Notes under the pieces: model-generated
What the model saw: the letters and a program-made list of their open reading frames with translations, nothing else
Database searches by the model: none
What the model was told of the DNA's origin: nothing
Translations under genes and position numbers: made by a program
Part shown: positions 21,045 to 34,300 of the stretch, piece by piece
How the letters are laid out: each line of letters begins with the position of its first letter
How positions within the stretch are numbered: the first letter of the stretch is position 1
Assembly: GCA_022885665.1 (NCBI GenBank)
Contig: JAGQDJ010000186.1
Coordinates: 68,089-132,088, forward strand
Reading direction: 5' to 3'
DNA from: Triops longicaudatus
Lineage: Eukaryota > Arthropoda > Branchiopoda > Notostraca > Triopsidae
DNA: 64,000 nucleotides

Positions 21045-24000
21045 TTATACTGCGGATACTTGCGTTTCATCGTCCTCTAGAAACAAAACAGAAAAGTATA
21101 TCAGTCAAACTCAATACATAGTTCAGTAATTCATTACTATTAAAATAGAGATATGAAAGTTAAAATATTATGGTTTAAACAGAAAGAAATCTAATAGATC
21201 GCCAACATTGAGGTAAAAAAAACAGGTTGTAACATTTACCATCTTCTTCGGGGTCTGTGTGGTAATAGCCTGTCACTCCTTCATGGGAGTAGGCTCGACT
21301 AAGGCGAGCTTGACGGGCCATTTCAGCTGCCACGCTGTAATCCGGTGGCCGACGAGCTTTGGGAGGAATATCTCGCGGTGGAGCCATTATGCGACCTATA
21401 AGAATATAGACTTAGTCTTCTTCGCGAGTTATACATTTAACAAAAGGAAAACGACGATAATAAAAAGTTAAAAATACATCAGAGAGCATGCTGGATTATG
21501 ACAGTTGGTCGACCAGAGAGGATCACTTTTTACCTGGTGCAAAAGAAGGTAACACTTGTATCCCGTTGAATAAATTTGCCCTTTTAGACGTGCAAGGTGG
21601 CGAAGTCCCAATCAAAACTGAAGTTGTACGAGATAGAACGAAAAAAGTCATAAAAAAATCACATTGCATTCGTGAAACAAATAGGGTTGCAATCTGCACA
21701 AAACAAGCAACACACATAATGAACGTGTCCTGAAGTGAAGAACTAAGTACCAACACTTTGCGAACTGCACGACAGTTATATACTGTCCACAAAAATCTGG
21801 TAAGCTACTTGTCCCCTCTCCCCTCCTTTGCGTGCAAAAAAATTTTACGAGCAACTATGTTGCGTTGAAAAAATTCAGACACCCGACAAAGAAGCGGTGC
21901 AATAAAACTACACAAGCCTGAATGAAGTTGCATTCAATAAAGGGAAGCAAAACCAGAACATGGATAAAAGGGTCGAGGAACAAAACTACAAAACACGCAA
22001 CAAAATGGTTTAATACCTGGCTGGTAGACGGCACTGCGGGGATGTAAGGGAGGAGATGCCTTCATCATGGGTAGACAATGGGATTTGCTTTTCATCGGTG
22101 CTCCTTCGGCAGAACTGTTCGAATGAGAATCGGGTTGAGTGCAATAGCCAGCGTCGTCAGCACCCAAGCCTAAGCCCAAGCCGATGCCCAGCGTCAGTCC
22201 CAGTCCTAGAGGATGAGCAAATGATGACACGCTTCCTCCATCACTGGATGAGATTGAACCTTACGAAAACAGGAAACAAAACGTTAGACGTAAAACATAC
22301 AAATTCACACGTGATATGTGGTATGTTTTTAAAATGTATCAGTGCGCACAGTTATTTTTCGCATTTTTCATTTAGCTAATGTTATATTTCACATTTAAGA
22401 CGGATTAAAGCATTACCTGAGATGTTTTTACGTAGGGGCAAGTTACTTAAGCTCGTCACACTGCTGCTTTCGGCGCTGAGGTCAACAGGCATCGACGGCG
22501 TATCAGAATGTGATCGCTCATGGTTTGTGCGCGTTTGCCCCTCCCTACCGCGTCGATGTAACCCTGGAGAAGGGGAGGGCGACAACTGCGGTCCGTGAGT
22601 CGTTATGCCGTGTGTTAATCTTGGTGGTTGGTACGGCCTGGTTTTGGAAGGTTCACTAAGCGCCAGCATTTTCCTCATCGATTGTGGACTAGCAGCACCA
22701 AACTTGGTTCCGGTTTGATTAGATTTCCTTCCCTCGCTGGTAGCGCTCGTGGAGCTCGCCGTGCTCGTCGTAGATAACGTCGGTGATGGGTGGCGTTTCC
22801 GGATTTGCACTGACGTAAACGGCAGCACGTTGCTCACTGACATCGACCCTGAATGCGACGATCGACCTTGGCTTTCGTTGCCTACACTGGAAACGGAGCC
22901 CGCATGGCTCATAGCCGTGCCAGAGGAAACCGAGCCCGGAGGCGGTTCTAATTCCGTGGAGATGTGCAGCAACTCTCCCTCGTCCGTTATCACTTTGATC
23001 TGAGCTAAGTAGGCTTTCACACGCCGCACCATTTGCGCCTATACGAAAGAAAAAGGCAATTGACATGAAACCTTTTACTTCTCCTAGGGAACAAGACTTG
23101 CTTACTTCTTCAAACATTTTCTTAGGCTGAGGAGCCACGGTAGATTTCTTCCTCCGCTTGCCGGTTTGCAAGCCCGTGCCAGGTACATGACCACCGTAGT
23201 TTCCGCCCGCCAATCCCATCTGGTTGAGAATCATCATCGCATTCGGCGGATGGTGACCGCCCAACTCCATCATGGTAAACAGATCATATGGCGCTGAACA
23301 CATGTGGCACAGAGACCGCACTTCTTTGGCTACCATACGCATTTTTTCGAAGTTGACCATTCCATTGACATAGGTATCGTTGCCATCGCGAATGAAAGTT
23401 AAGTCCTTGTTCACAATTGGAAAGAACGGAATCTAGATTTTTGGGAAAGAAAGAAAAATGTAAGTAAAGTGCCGAGGTAAACCACAACTCTAAATTTAGC
23501 TTATATAATGGATAATATTTAGCTTATACATTTAGCTTATATAATATTTATAATAGATAATGTTGTAACAGACAAGGTAAAATACATGAAGAGAATAGAA
23601 AAACAGAGTAAATTCGTAAATACACATGAGAACTGTCGAAGGGTACAACAAATGGACTTACGATAGGAGGTTGGGCGTTTTCGTTATTAATGAGATTTCG
23701 GTATTTGGAGAAGTTGCGCGACGGGTCCATTAGGTCTTGTAAATCTTTGAAAATACGCTGATATTTGGCCGGCAGCTTTTCCCAGGTTCCTTTCAACCTC
23801 CGCGACGCCGAATGGTTTAAACCCGAGATGATGGCAAACATCGAGTTGAAATTGCGACACTCCTTGCATTGTCCTGAAACACACCAGACCAGAAGTCGAT
23901 TAACATCTCTGAACGATATATTTCAAAGGACAAATACTGTATCAAGAAGGTTTGTAAGAGCGTATAATAAAACGAAAACAAACATCTTGTGTGTTGTAAA

Positions 24001-24871
24001 CGAGGGTTTAAAACGTTAACTGCGGCGTGACTTACTTGCAATTTTGATGAATTGTTTGATAATTCGCATTCTGCGGACTAAGTTCGGCTCGGAGCAGATT
24101 TCGGTCACCACCCAAAACAGTTCATGGTTGTTTAGCTATAACAAATAAATAAAGGAGATTTTGAACGTCTTGTGTTGGTTTCTCCTTATCGTAGCACTCT
24201 ATTAGCTTTGACTTGTCGAGGAAGTCAAATAAAACGTGTAGACTAAGTACTGACCTCTGCAAAGCGAGCTAGTTGGGGCGTTCCGTATTTACTCTTCAGC
24301 GAAAAGATGGTGTCAACATACTCGGTGCTTTCGATTTGTCGGAAAATGCTGAAATCCTCCAACGTCAGCTGAATAGCCACCTCAGCTGCATTCAGTTGCA
24401 ATAGATGCACTTGACTCTCACGTTTCAATTCCGCTGCCAGATCATCCGGTACCAACGGTTCCGTACTTTGGTTGTTTTTTAAGTAATACCTTCAGGACCC
24501 AAATAAAAAAATGCACTGTATTTCTTAACATCTCCCTCGGCTACGTGAAGAGAAAAAACGAAAGAGTAAAAGTACCTGCTCGCGACACCAATTCGTTCCG
24601 CCAGATTCTGCAACTGATCGTACAATCGTTTTTGTTTGATAAAACCTCCCTCAGCGACCGTCACTTCGGATAAACTGTAATCCGAACTCGGATCCGTGAT
24701 ACCAAACTCTCTTAAAGCCAGCATCACCACTTCACGAGCAGTAGTTTCCTTCAAATAAAGTGACAACAGTTACTACTTCAGATGTACCTTTTGCAAACAC
24801 AGCAAAGCATTCAAAACAGCAAAGAATAGTACCCACCCCCCACACACCAAAAAAAAAAAAAAAAAAAAAAG

Positions 24872-24902
<31 letters not shown>

Positions 24903-25202
24903 AAACATTAAACGGAGGAAAACTGACGTAGAATAAAGAACTGAATTTGTAAAAAAGTTTCATGCAATAGATTCAGTAATGTAGGTACAACGATGTTGAG
25001 AATAATTTACCTTATGCACTAATAAATATTTAAACGTTTGGTCAGCCTTGTACACTTTCAACACATGCTCGGGGTAATCAGTTTTAGGATCGTCATAACA
25101 GCTGCTGGTTAAATCAGGATTCGAATGACTATGAAACAATTGCGAGCCGGGTTGTTTCGGTGGACAACTATCGACTTCGTCTTGACCCTGGTCCCTAGAT
25201 CA

Positions 25203-25295
<93 letters not shown>

Positions 25296-25331
25296 NNNNN
25301 NNNNNNNNNNNNNNNNNNNNNNNNNNNNNNN

Positions 25332-25370
<39 letters not shown>

Positions 25371-28300
25371 TCAGCTTCCTTTTCTCCTAGCAGTCATAAA
25401 AGAGCACTTTGTGCCTTACCCGACGCCTTTAGAATGCATGATCTTGCCGAAAACCTTTATAAATTTCGAGCTGCGTGGACCTAGTGTCATAAAACCTTTG
25501 TTGCTACTGTTGTCCCTCTTCTCTTTGTTAGGTGAGTTGATGCCACACGGAACGACTTCCGGTGCCGAGACGTTACGTTCCACGCGGGTCATTGAATCCG
25601 ACGGCAGTCGCACCATTTCCGTAACTTTCTTATTATTTGAACGCGTCCGTGACGAATTTTCGGGATTCTTTAGTAAATTCTTCAAGCCTGTAACACAAAG
25701 AACATAACATTTTAACCTTAATTTTCTGTGAAGTAAAAGATACAAAAATGTTATCAAATTTTAAGTAAAACTACTACGACAATTATTTCCTGGGATAGAC
25801 TAAAACATGATGACGCCAAACTTTGTCCCGAAACTTATTGGCCATTGACTTATGTGCGTAAGGAATTTTTCAAAATACGTTGAAAACATTTCAATTTTAC
25901 CTAAAAGATTGGACTTGACCGTCACGGACAAGTGCGTTGATCCTCTCAGAATTTCCAGGGCTTTCGTATGCGATATGTGCTCGAAGCTTTGACCATTGAC
26001 TTCCAATATTTGATCACCTCTTTTCAGTCCCACTTCTTCAGCTTTCGAAGCCTTTTCAACCTAGAACACACAGATTCCGAGGGTTGTTATATGCTGTGTG
26101 GGAGCTTAGGAATCTTCCAAAATACCTTTTGGATGAAGATGCCCGTGTTCCTGTCGTACCCGCCCAAAATGGAAAAGTTCAAAACTTCATCTCTAGAAGG
26201 TCTGGTGAGCGTTATTGTGCGACTTCGGGCTTTGGCTGCACACGCGAAACTTAAAATATGCGACTAAGGGAAAAAAGCAAGGGTTTACTTAAATCCGTGG
26301 AATGGAAAATCAAGTAAAGCTATGCAAGTAAATAATTTTTTCTGAACATACCAGTTCTTGCATTTTGACCTCCTCGAGCTTGCTTTCAAACTTTTCTAAA
26401 AAGTCCATCATAAGCGGATCAGTTTCAAAGTCCGTAAAATGGTTGTTCACCCATAAAATCACCACTCGTGTCACTTTATCTCTTAAGGAAGGGTCGTTAA
26501 ACCTGGAGAAGTGAAAAGTTTCATGTTAAAGCTTAGACGGTATACTTTTATTGATCTATTTCGTGCAGGGTGAAGGAAACACTTACCACTCCAACAACTT
26601 GTTGCAGACAATCAAAGGGCTGTCAATGAAAATCCGATGAGTGAGAAGAAAATCATCCACGTAACTTGGATCAGACGAAGAATCTTCGACAAGTTGTCCC
26701 GTCAGTTTCTCTGGAGTTCCCTGGCAGATCAGAGAGAAAAAGCAATTAACTTTTGACATAAAAGCTCCCCACTGCTATGGTTTATTTTTAGGCTGTTTCT
26801 GCAAAGGTCTTACTTTGACGACGATATGGGACCGAACGTTTGAGCCGCGGGCGGCCACCTGCTCTGTTACCAACACGACTCGCCCACCTTCCTCGTGTTT
26901 CCTCGTGTTTTCTTCACCTTGATGTAGGATTTTGTAATAATCTGTTTGCGTTATACACACAAATTGGCAGTCATCAACTTTGGTCCGCATGACGCCCTTC
27001 TGATAGAGTTTCTCCATCGTTGGCGTGATACCAAAACTAAAGAATACACAAATAAATTTACGTTAGTACCATTTCTAGAGTAAAATTTCCCACAATCTCC
27101 CTTTTATCATGTTGCATTATGTAAAGTAAGTGAAAACTGGTTCACCAAAATAAACACTGACACAAGACACAAAAAACACTAGGGAAAGAATTCTGTTTTA
27201 TCTGTAAGAATGACAAAAATACAAAACGGGAAAACCGAGCCCGAAAGACCAATAGGTTTAGCAACTTTACGAAAGCTTTTTATGATACAACTTAATGTAT
27301 AAACTAGCCCGGGTATAAGAGCCAGCGATTGAAGCTAATTTAGCTTGCTGATTCTGACAAGTGCGTTAGAGGGAAAACGTCCACATAGAACATATGATAT
27401 ATAGGAACACGGACGTATACAAGACATCTTGGCTAACGTGCTGACAGCTTTCTGCAGTTAAAAATTCGGGTGATGAAATTCCGTACACATGACACTGGCT
27501 TACAAAGTCTACTATATCCGATAATGCAACAAAATATAACTAAAGAACTCCAACTGTGTTGGTAACTTTCGGGTCAAACTCAGGAAAAAGGTCTCGAGCA
27601 ACTTTATAAAGGTCAAATGTGCCAATTTGTAACCCGCGTTCAAAACAGGCGGCGATCGTAAAGTACAGAGCAAACCACCAAAAGTTTAGAGAGTTGCAAA
27701 TGTTGTACGATGCCTACCTATCTCCTAACTGTAGAATTTGGTATTCATCGTTGCCGAGCTCCACTTCTACATGACCATTAATAATAACGCTCCACGAGTC
27801 CAATTCCTCTCCATCTTGCATGACAATCGTGTTCGCTTTTTCCACGACAGCAAACACCTACAAAACCAAATTTAAATACGAGATCGGAAAAATTACAAAT
27901 CAGGAATCAAAACGGAAGAGTTATACTCTCCTAAAAATGTTTACAATCCAAACTTACCATCACTCGACAAAGTGCTCGTCGCACGAACAGTGTCATGTTC
28001 GAGAAGGCTCGTAAATGTTGCGTAAATTCTAATAAAATCTCAATGTCGTCGTCCGTTCGCTCTGAAGGATCTTTTTCTAGGCAATCACGCACCGTGTCTC
28101 GCACTGTCAAACTCTGTAGAACACAGCCAATCAAATCAATTATTTGAATTTTTTAGTCGACGGCAAAAATATAAAAAAATTGACTTACGAATAAAAATTT
28201 TAGCAAACGAAATGTAAAAAATATATAAAAATGCAAACAGAAAATCTGGAGAAGAAGTTTAAGCTACAAGTTTAAGAAATTCTTGTCCCAGTGGGGTGAA

Positions 28301-31300
28301 ATGTCGCAATATATCTCCTTACATCTACACTTTCCGCCAAATCTTCCTCGTCGCTGTCGTCAACCAGCGTCTCCATTAAACCGGACAAGTCCACTTCTTC
28401 AGCTTCAGCTTCTAATGAGCTCTGGATGGTATCCGAGCCCGAATAGGCAGAACTGGTATCCGAACCATGTGAACTCCGGTGTGAATGCGAATGTGGGTGA
28501 GTATGCATGACGTTGACATACACTTCACTATTCCGGCTTGACATCGGGTACTGTGAAATGAAACAAGCAACGACACTTTTAGTAAACCAGTTTCCTTCTA
28601 GCGCTCTTCAGCGCCTTTCGCTTCTCATCTCTCTTAAATCTGCATAATGTAAACGCATCTCAAGCCAAATGAGTGAAGACAACCTGCGCTGTTCAATTAC
28701 TCATCTAGGAGTCACTTAAACCACTCGAAATCTCATCAGTATCTCAACTTCGGACTGCCTTACAAGATTCTCTATATTTCCAACATTCTATTCCTCCCCT
28801 TCGGCCACGAATCCCAATTCTTATTAGTCTCTGACACGGTTGCTATAATAAAAATTCCCTTTTCAGACAATTCAGAAAAAATAAATATTAAATTCTTTGA
28901 TAAAATGTCCTTGCGTTAATTTATGATTAAAACTCGACAAAGAATCAAGTACAGGGAATCTTAGCTTTACCTACGCTTCGCTTACGTCGGTACCTCCCTA
29001 AACTGACACGATATTCACTAAAAGAGAAGACAAGCGTTAAATGCATCTCTTGTCCATCTTCATTCGATAACAGTGCAACAGTCCTGGATTAATTACATTC
29101 CTTGAAATATTCTCTTGAACTAAATTAAGATCTTATTGACCAGAGGTTTGTATTATATAAATTGGAGCTATGTCAAGCTCATATTCTAATTACGGCCCAC
29201 TTGTCTGTGACAAGTCATTCGTGTGGCTACACGCTTTCCTTCTTGCATAATATTTCATCGTTAGAAAAACGCTGTGAACTGGAATGTTTTTGTGGTCCAA
29301 TTTATGTTAAACGGTAACTGGAAATCACTTTCTCAACGCACCGTTCCTCTTTTTCAAGTAAGATAGGCTTTTGACCGAAGTGTGCTTCTTGCGTTTCAGA
29401 AACTCGTCAAGTAGGTAAAACGAAGCTTTTGTCTTACAAAAAGTCCTGCAAAAACAATTAAGCGAACACTGTAATGAACTTGTCGCTAAACAGGAGACAC
29501 GAGACATTTCTTCATTAAACAACCTTCAGCAATGATACACTGGACGAAGCCCCATTATAAGCTACTGTGCTTCCCTATCACACAGAACGCATTGCAATTT
29601 TCTCAAGCCATTACATCCCCGTGCACATTCCTTTTTGACTATCACATAGGTCGATCATGCTTTCTTGTGGAAATTTCTTCGAATGTGGGAAGAAATCTCC
29701 CACTAACACATCCCCATTGCTGAAAGATTAAATCTCATCCTAAAAGCAACCGAGAAACCCAAGGCAGCCGCCATAAGGGTTACAATTCCTCACCGCAAGA
29801 AACGCACAAAAGAACTTTCTTGAGGGGAAAACATAAGAAAAAAAATAAATGCTACCAAAGTGTGGTGATATAAAACATCCCTTGAGATTGTTTTTCCGTG
29901 CCTACGAACTTTTCTTGTTACTATTTAATCTGGAAATACAGCTTTTTTATTCTAACATCAAACCCGTACGTGGTTCTCAGCCTTTCTTTTCTTTTTTAGA
30001 TATAGGTACGCACACAGAAGCTGTAGCTGTTGTTGTGCACATCCATTTGATGTCTTGTACAGAACCTTTTCTCATTTTTCTTTTTGTTCTTTTTCAAGGG
30101 GGCAACACAGTAGGAATCTAGGAGGACTAGCATAGTGCAAACCGGATATCGGCGTTTGGCAAGGAATACCACGGAATATTAATGTCTTCCATCATTTCAG
30201 CAGGGGCGCCATTTATCGACGTACCCAAAGAAGAGGGACGCACTTTACCGTTCCTTGGCTTGACATCTACCCGAAGATTTATATCAATGATTCTAGGGAT
30301 GACTACAATTCTTATGGGGAAAACGCAATTTCATTTTCAGAAAAGGGTGGGAGGAAATTCTAACCCAACATCAACTTGGCAACGTTCGTGACAAACCGCG
30401 CTGATGGAACCGAGTTAAGCATTACGTAGATATTTTGACACGAGCGACAATAACTATTACAATGGAGCGCGAAAGGCAATAAATGTTATGACAAACAGAT
30501 TTTTCATCACTCAAAGATTCTATGAAAGAATGCGAAAAACTGCACGATTTTCTTTCGAATCTCCGGAAATGTTGTTTAAAAACAAAGTTTGTACAAATGT
30601 AAAAGTAATACATAGAAGTAATATTCTTCAAAACAAATGTCAAAACTCAGCCACTTTATGGCTGCTTGACCAGTGAAGAAAGCTCCGCCCTTAGGGTTAA
30701 TTTTCTTAACTACTGTCACTGGAGCAAACGTGGGTAGTTTCCAGATCAATTTTCAAGATGTCTTACCGAGCCCCACCCCAGTTTTAAAGATCAAACATTT
30801 CTCCCTGCATCTATTACCTGAATACGTACTGAACAGTACTCGTTTTTCTGAAAGCGCTCAACAAAGGAGGAAGGAACCTTACAACTTGGAAACGACTTCC
30901 AAGCTAGTTTGATCAAACTTTACATGTTGGACGCTTTGGGGTGTGCTCATGTTTTATGCAAAACTGGAAAGACTGGGTCCCGGATACTAACAACGTGCTG
31001 CACTGGTAGAAGTATGCTACAGAAAACTCAATAATTGAACCTCATAAGCTTTTCCCGCGTGTTCTCGAACGTCTTGAATTTCCTTAAAGGCAATAGACAT
31101 CAGACACATTTTCCTATGCAAAAAATGGAATTTCCATGACTGCTTTCCTTCGACTAGAAAGGAAAAAAAAACGGTAACAAAAAGTGACTTCTAAATGAAC
31201 ATTTGTGACATGGATACATAAAGCACCCCTCTCTTTCGCGTCAATTTGTTCACGCCTTAATAACTGACTACGCCCGTTTTCCATCGTCATCAAGTAGCCC

Positions 31301-34300
31301 AGCATGGCCTAACTAAGAATTTTTTCTGGATAGGCGCTAATGATCCATTGAAATGAACGTGATGGAAAACACGGCGGCCAAGCCATCAGTCATCAACAAA
31401 CCGCTTAAGAAGATGTCTCCTTTTCCCTTCACCCTTTTCGTCTGGTTCTGCAAAGAACCCGAAACGTCATAACCTCACCCTAGCCGTTTTGAACATCACT
31501 AATTAACTCAATTTTGCCTTCACAAATTTATGAATTGCGTTCTCCTTCCACTTGAAGTCCTAATGAGCGCTTGATCACGCAAGTAAGTCACTGTCAGCTT
31601 CACGGTTTCACAACATTGCGCATGAAAGTGTAGACCGTTCCAAGATAAAAATTAACAGTGCAGCTGAAATAAATTAACCGTCGCTGAAGCTGTTAACTGA
31701 TTTCCCCAATCGCCATTACTGCAAACGAAACACCATTATATTAGATTCCGATGACTCCCCCCACCATTCTTCAGCGTTTCGGTAGCACTTAGCACTTCGT
31801 TACTATCGCTCTAAAAAGGTGCGATAAAAAGCAGCACCTAGGACCAGCACGGCGACGTTTAATTCGCAAACACAGCGGTAACAGCCAATTGGTCGCTGAA
31901 CAAGTACCGTTGCTTTCATGACTATAACGGCAGTCGCTGACTAACTAATATGAAGAGGCAACAATGGGTTACGGGCACGAGCTAAACTCACGCATTTTCG
32001 TAACGTAATCTACCTACACATGAAGCTATCCACTCAGGATAGGCCTATAAATAAATTAAAATTTTAAAATTGAAAAGGCTGACCAATTCAAAATTCTTAA
32101 CTCAGCTACCAATCGACATAACTCCTTAGTGAGGCTTTGATGTACTCTGGCTTCTATCAGGCGTCTTTTATCGTTGTGTAGCATTCCAAGTTCTCTTTCT
32201 TCTTGTTATTCACGTTTTTGCATTTCCCTTTAGAGATGCTCTGTGATTTCATATTGCGAAATTCCAAGTGCGGCAAAAGTTCAAAGAAGGCGTTGGTCGC
32301 GTCATATGATAACTCTACCGTCAATTCTCGTATGACACGGACCTAATGGCTGAGGCCAACCTTCCTTCTTGCAACTGCAGCCACTGCGCCTAATGAGCCA
32401 GCTGTTTTAACTGCCTTAGCTAATTACTGCTCCTGCGGTCATTATCCATTTGTGCACCAGTTCCTAAGCGATAAAGAACAGCTTTTAACCTACAAATTTT
32501 GCGTAGGATGCAACTACAGCCAAGTTCTCGCTTCCAACAACCTACGCCCAATTCGCGGAACATCCTTTGATTTATTCAAGTACTCATGTCCCAAGCTTGC
32601 GCAAAAAAAAACTTTCCAGAGCGTGTTACACTTTTATGGACTCACTTTATCACAGCACTTAGAAATCAATAAATAACTCGCCAAAAGTAGTGGAAAAAGA
32701 TGGTACAAATGCGAAGTTAACACGTAAGCAGAGCATCTCCCTGGGGCATTTCGCAGTGAAGCGCACGAACGCTACGGACTTTTCCCTCCATTTTTCTTTC
32801 CCCCTGTTAGGTACATCTCTATCCATCTTTCGCCAATGACATACATCTCGCAACGTTGTTTAATCTTTCTGGGGCTGAACCTTCTCCTGGCTCGCCTCCT
32901 GATGCCTTAAATCCCAAATTGCTCAAGGAAATGAGCTTTGCTTCGCATTGCTCCCCTGCGGCTTGACATTTTCACCCCACAACACAAGCAACCCTGGGCT
33001 ATGCAAATTCCTTGTCAATAAGCTGCTTTTAGCGGAAATAAAAAATCCCGCCTTTCACAGTAGCCAAAGCCGCCTACTGTCGAAACTCTGAATAACCAAA
33101 AGCTTGAGTATTAAGTTTCGCAAATGCTGTGCTTATATTCCCTATATTCTTTTTACGTTATACAGATGAAAATTCGAAACGGCCTTTTTGTCGTGTAGCA
33201 CATCGAAGGCTTTACTAGGTGTTGCTAGGATAATTTGGCCAGCGTCAAGAAAACGTGACTGTACCTTGTGTAAAAGCTCGTGAGCTAGTTTCGCAACAGA
33301 AAAAATGATCAAGGATAATATCATGATAGCGAAGGCCAATCTTACCTGATCAAGTTCATGAACTTCCCGTCCTGGGTTGCGTATCAGGACAGTGGTATTC
33401 GGGCCGGCACTCACTCCGCCTACTTCACGTTCCCGTATATCTCGGTCCGCATCCATCATTCTGCTAGCGTACTGATGTGGATGTGGCTGATTGAAAGCTC
33501 CCACTCCGTAAGCAGGACCTTGCGACAAAGGAAACGTTCGTTGGGGACCAGGAATGCCGCCAGTGACAGGACGCGTTGCTTGTACGTCAGGGTAATCCAC
33601 CTGCCAATACCAAATACAGACACATCTATATTAAACACTTCGCTATAGAATAGGTGTATAAATACTTCCTCACGGGGTTATTATGCAACAATGGCTAAAA
33701 ATAAACAAATACATAAAAAATAAATTTAATTTACAAAATGACGGGGACATAAACACATTTATCACCTTGCACATGAATGCCATATAACAATGAAAGAGTG
33801 ATTTTAGGTACAAGTTTCTAATTTTCAAGTTTTAACAATACTGAAAATGTACTCATTAGCGAGCACATATGAATTTATGACAAACATACGACGCGCAGTC
33901 ATGTTAATTTTTAATATGAACATAAAGTTCAGAAAGAGTAGTATGATTAGTGGTCTGTTGTTTTATATAAAAGTGCAGACATAGTTGCAGCAGCCATAGT
34001 GCCATAGTGAGTTTTTCATAAAAACCTCGGTATGCATGAAACTATTGCTGTTGTATCAAAGAAAGTTTCATTAGTGTACTTTATTACGAGAGTGTATCTC
34101 TAACAAAGCAGTAAACACTATATGTCTTCACGAAAACACAAGAAAAATATTTTTTTCCTTCTCTTTAATGAAAACAACACGTGCTTTTCCGTGATAAAAA
34201 CTACACTCGATAGGCAGCCACCAACAAGATAAAAAGCTAGCAGCTCGTTTCATTAAATTTGGTTCAGCGCTAGCAAAACGAGTTTCCGTGACTTAATGAG

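Noticed and set aside
25125..25484. 119-codon plus-strand frame with a poly-Lys run
   Set aside because: It is the poly(A)/N tract of a copy B intron read as Lys codons, flanked by antisense exon sequence.
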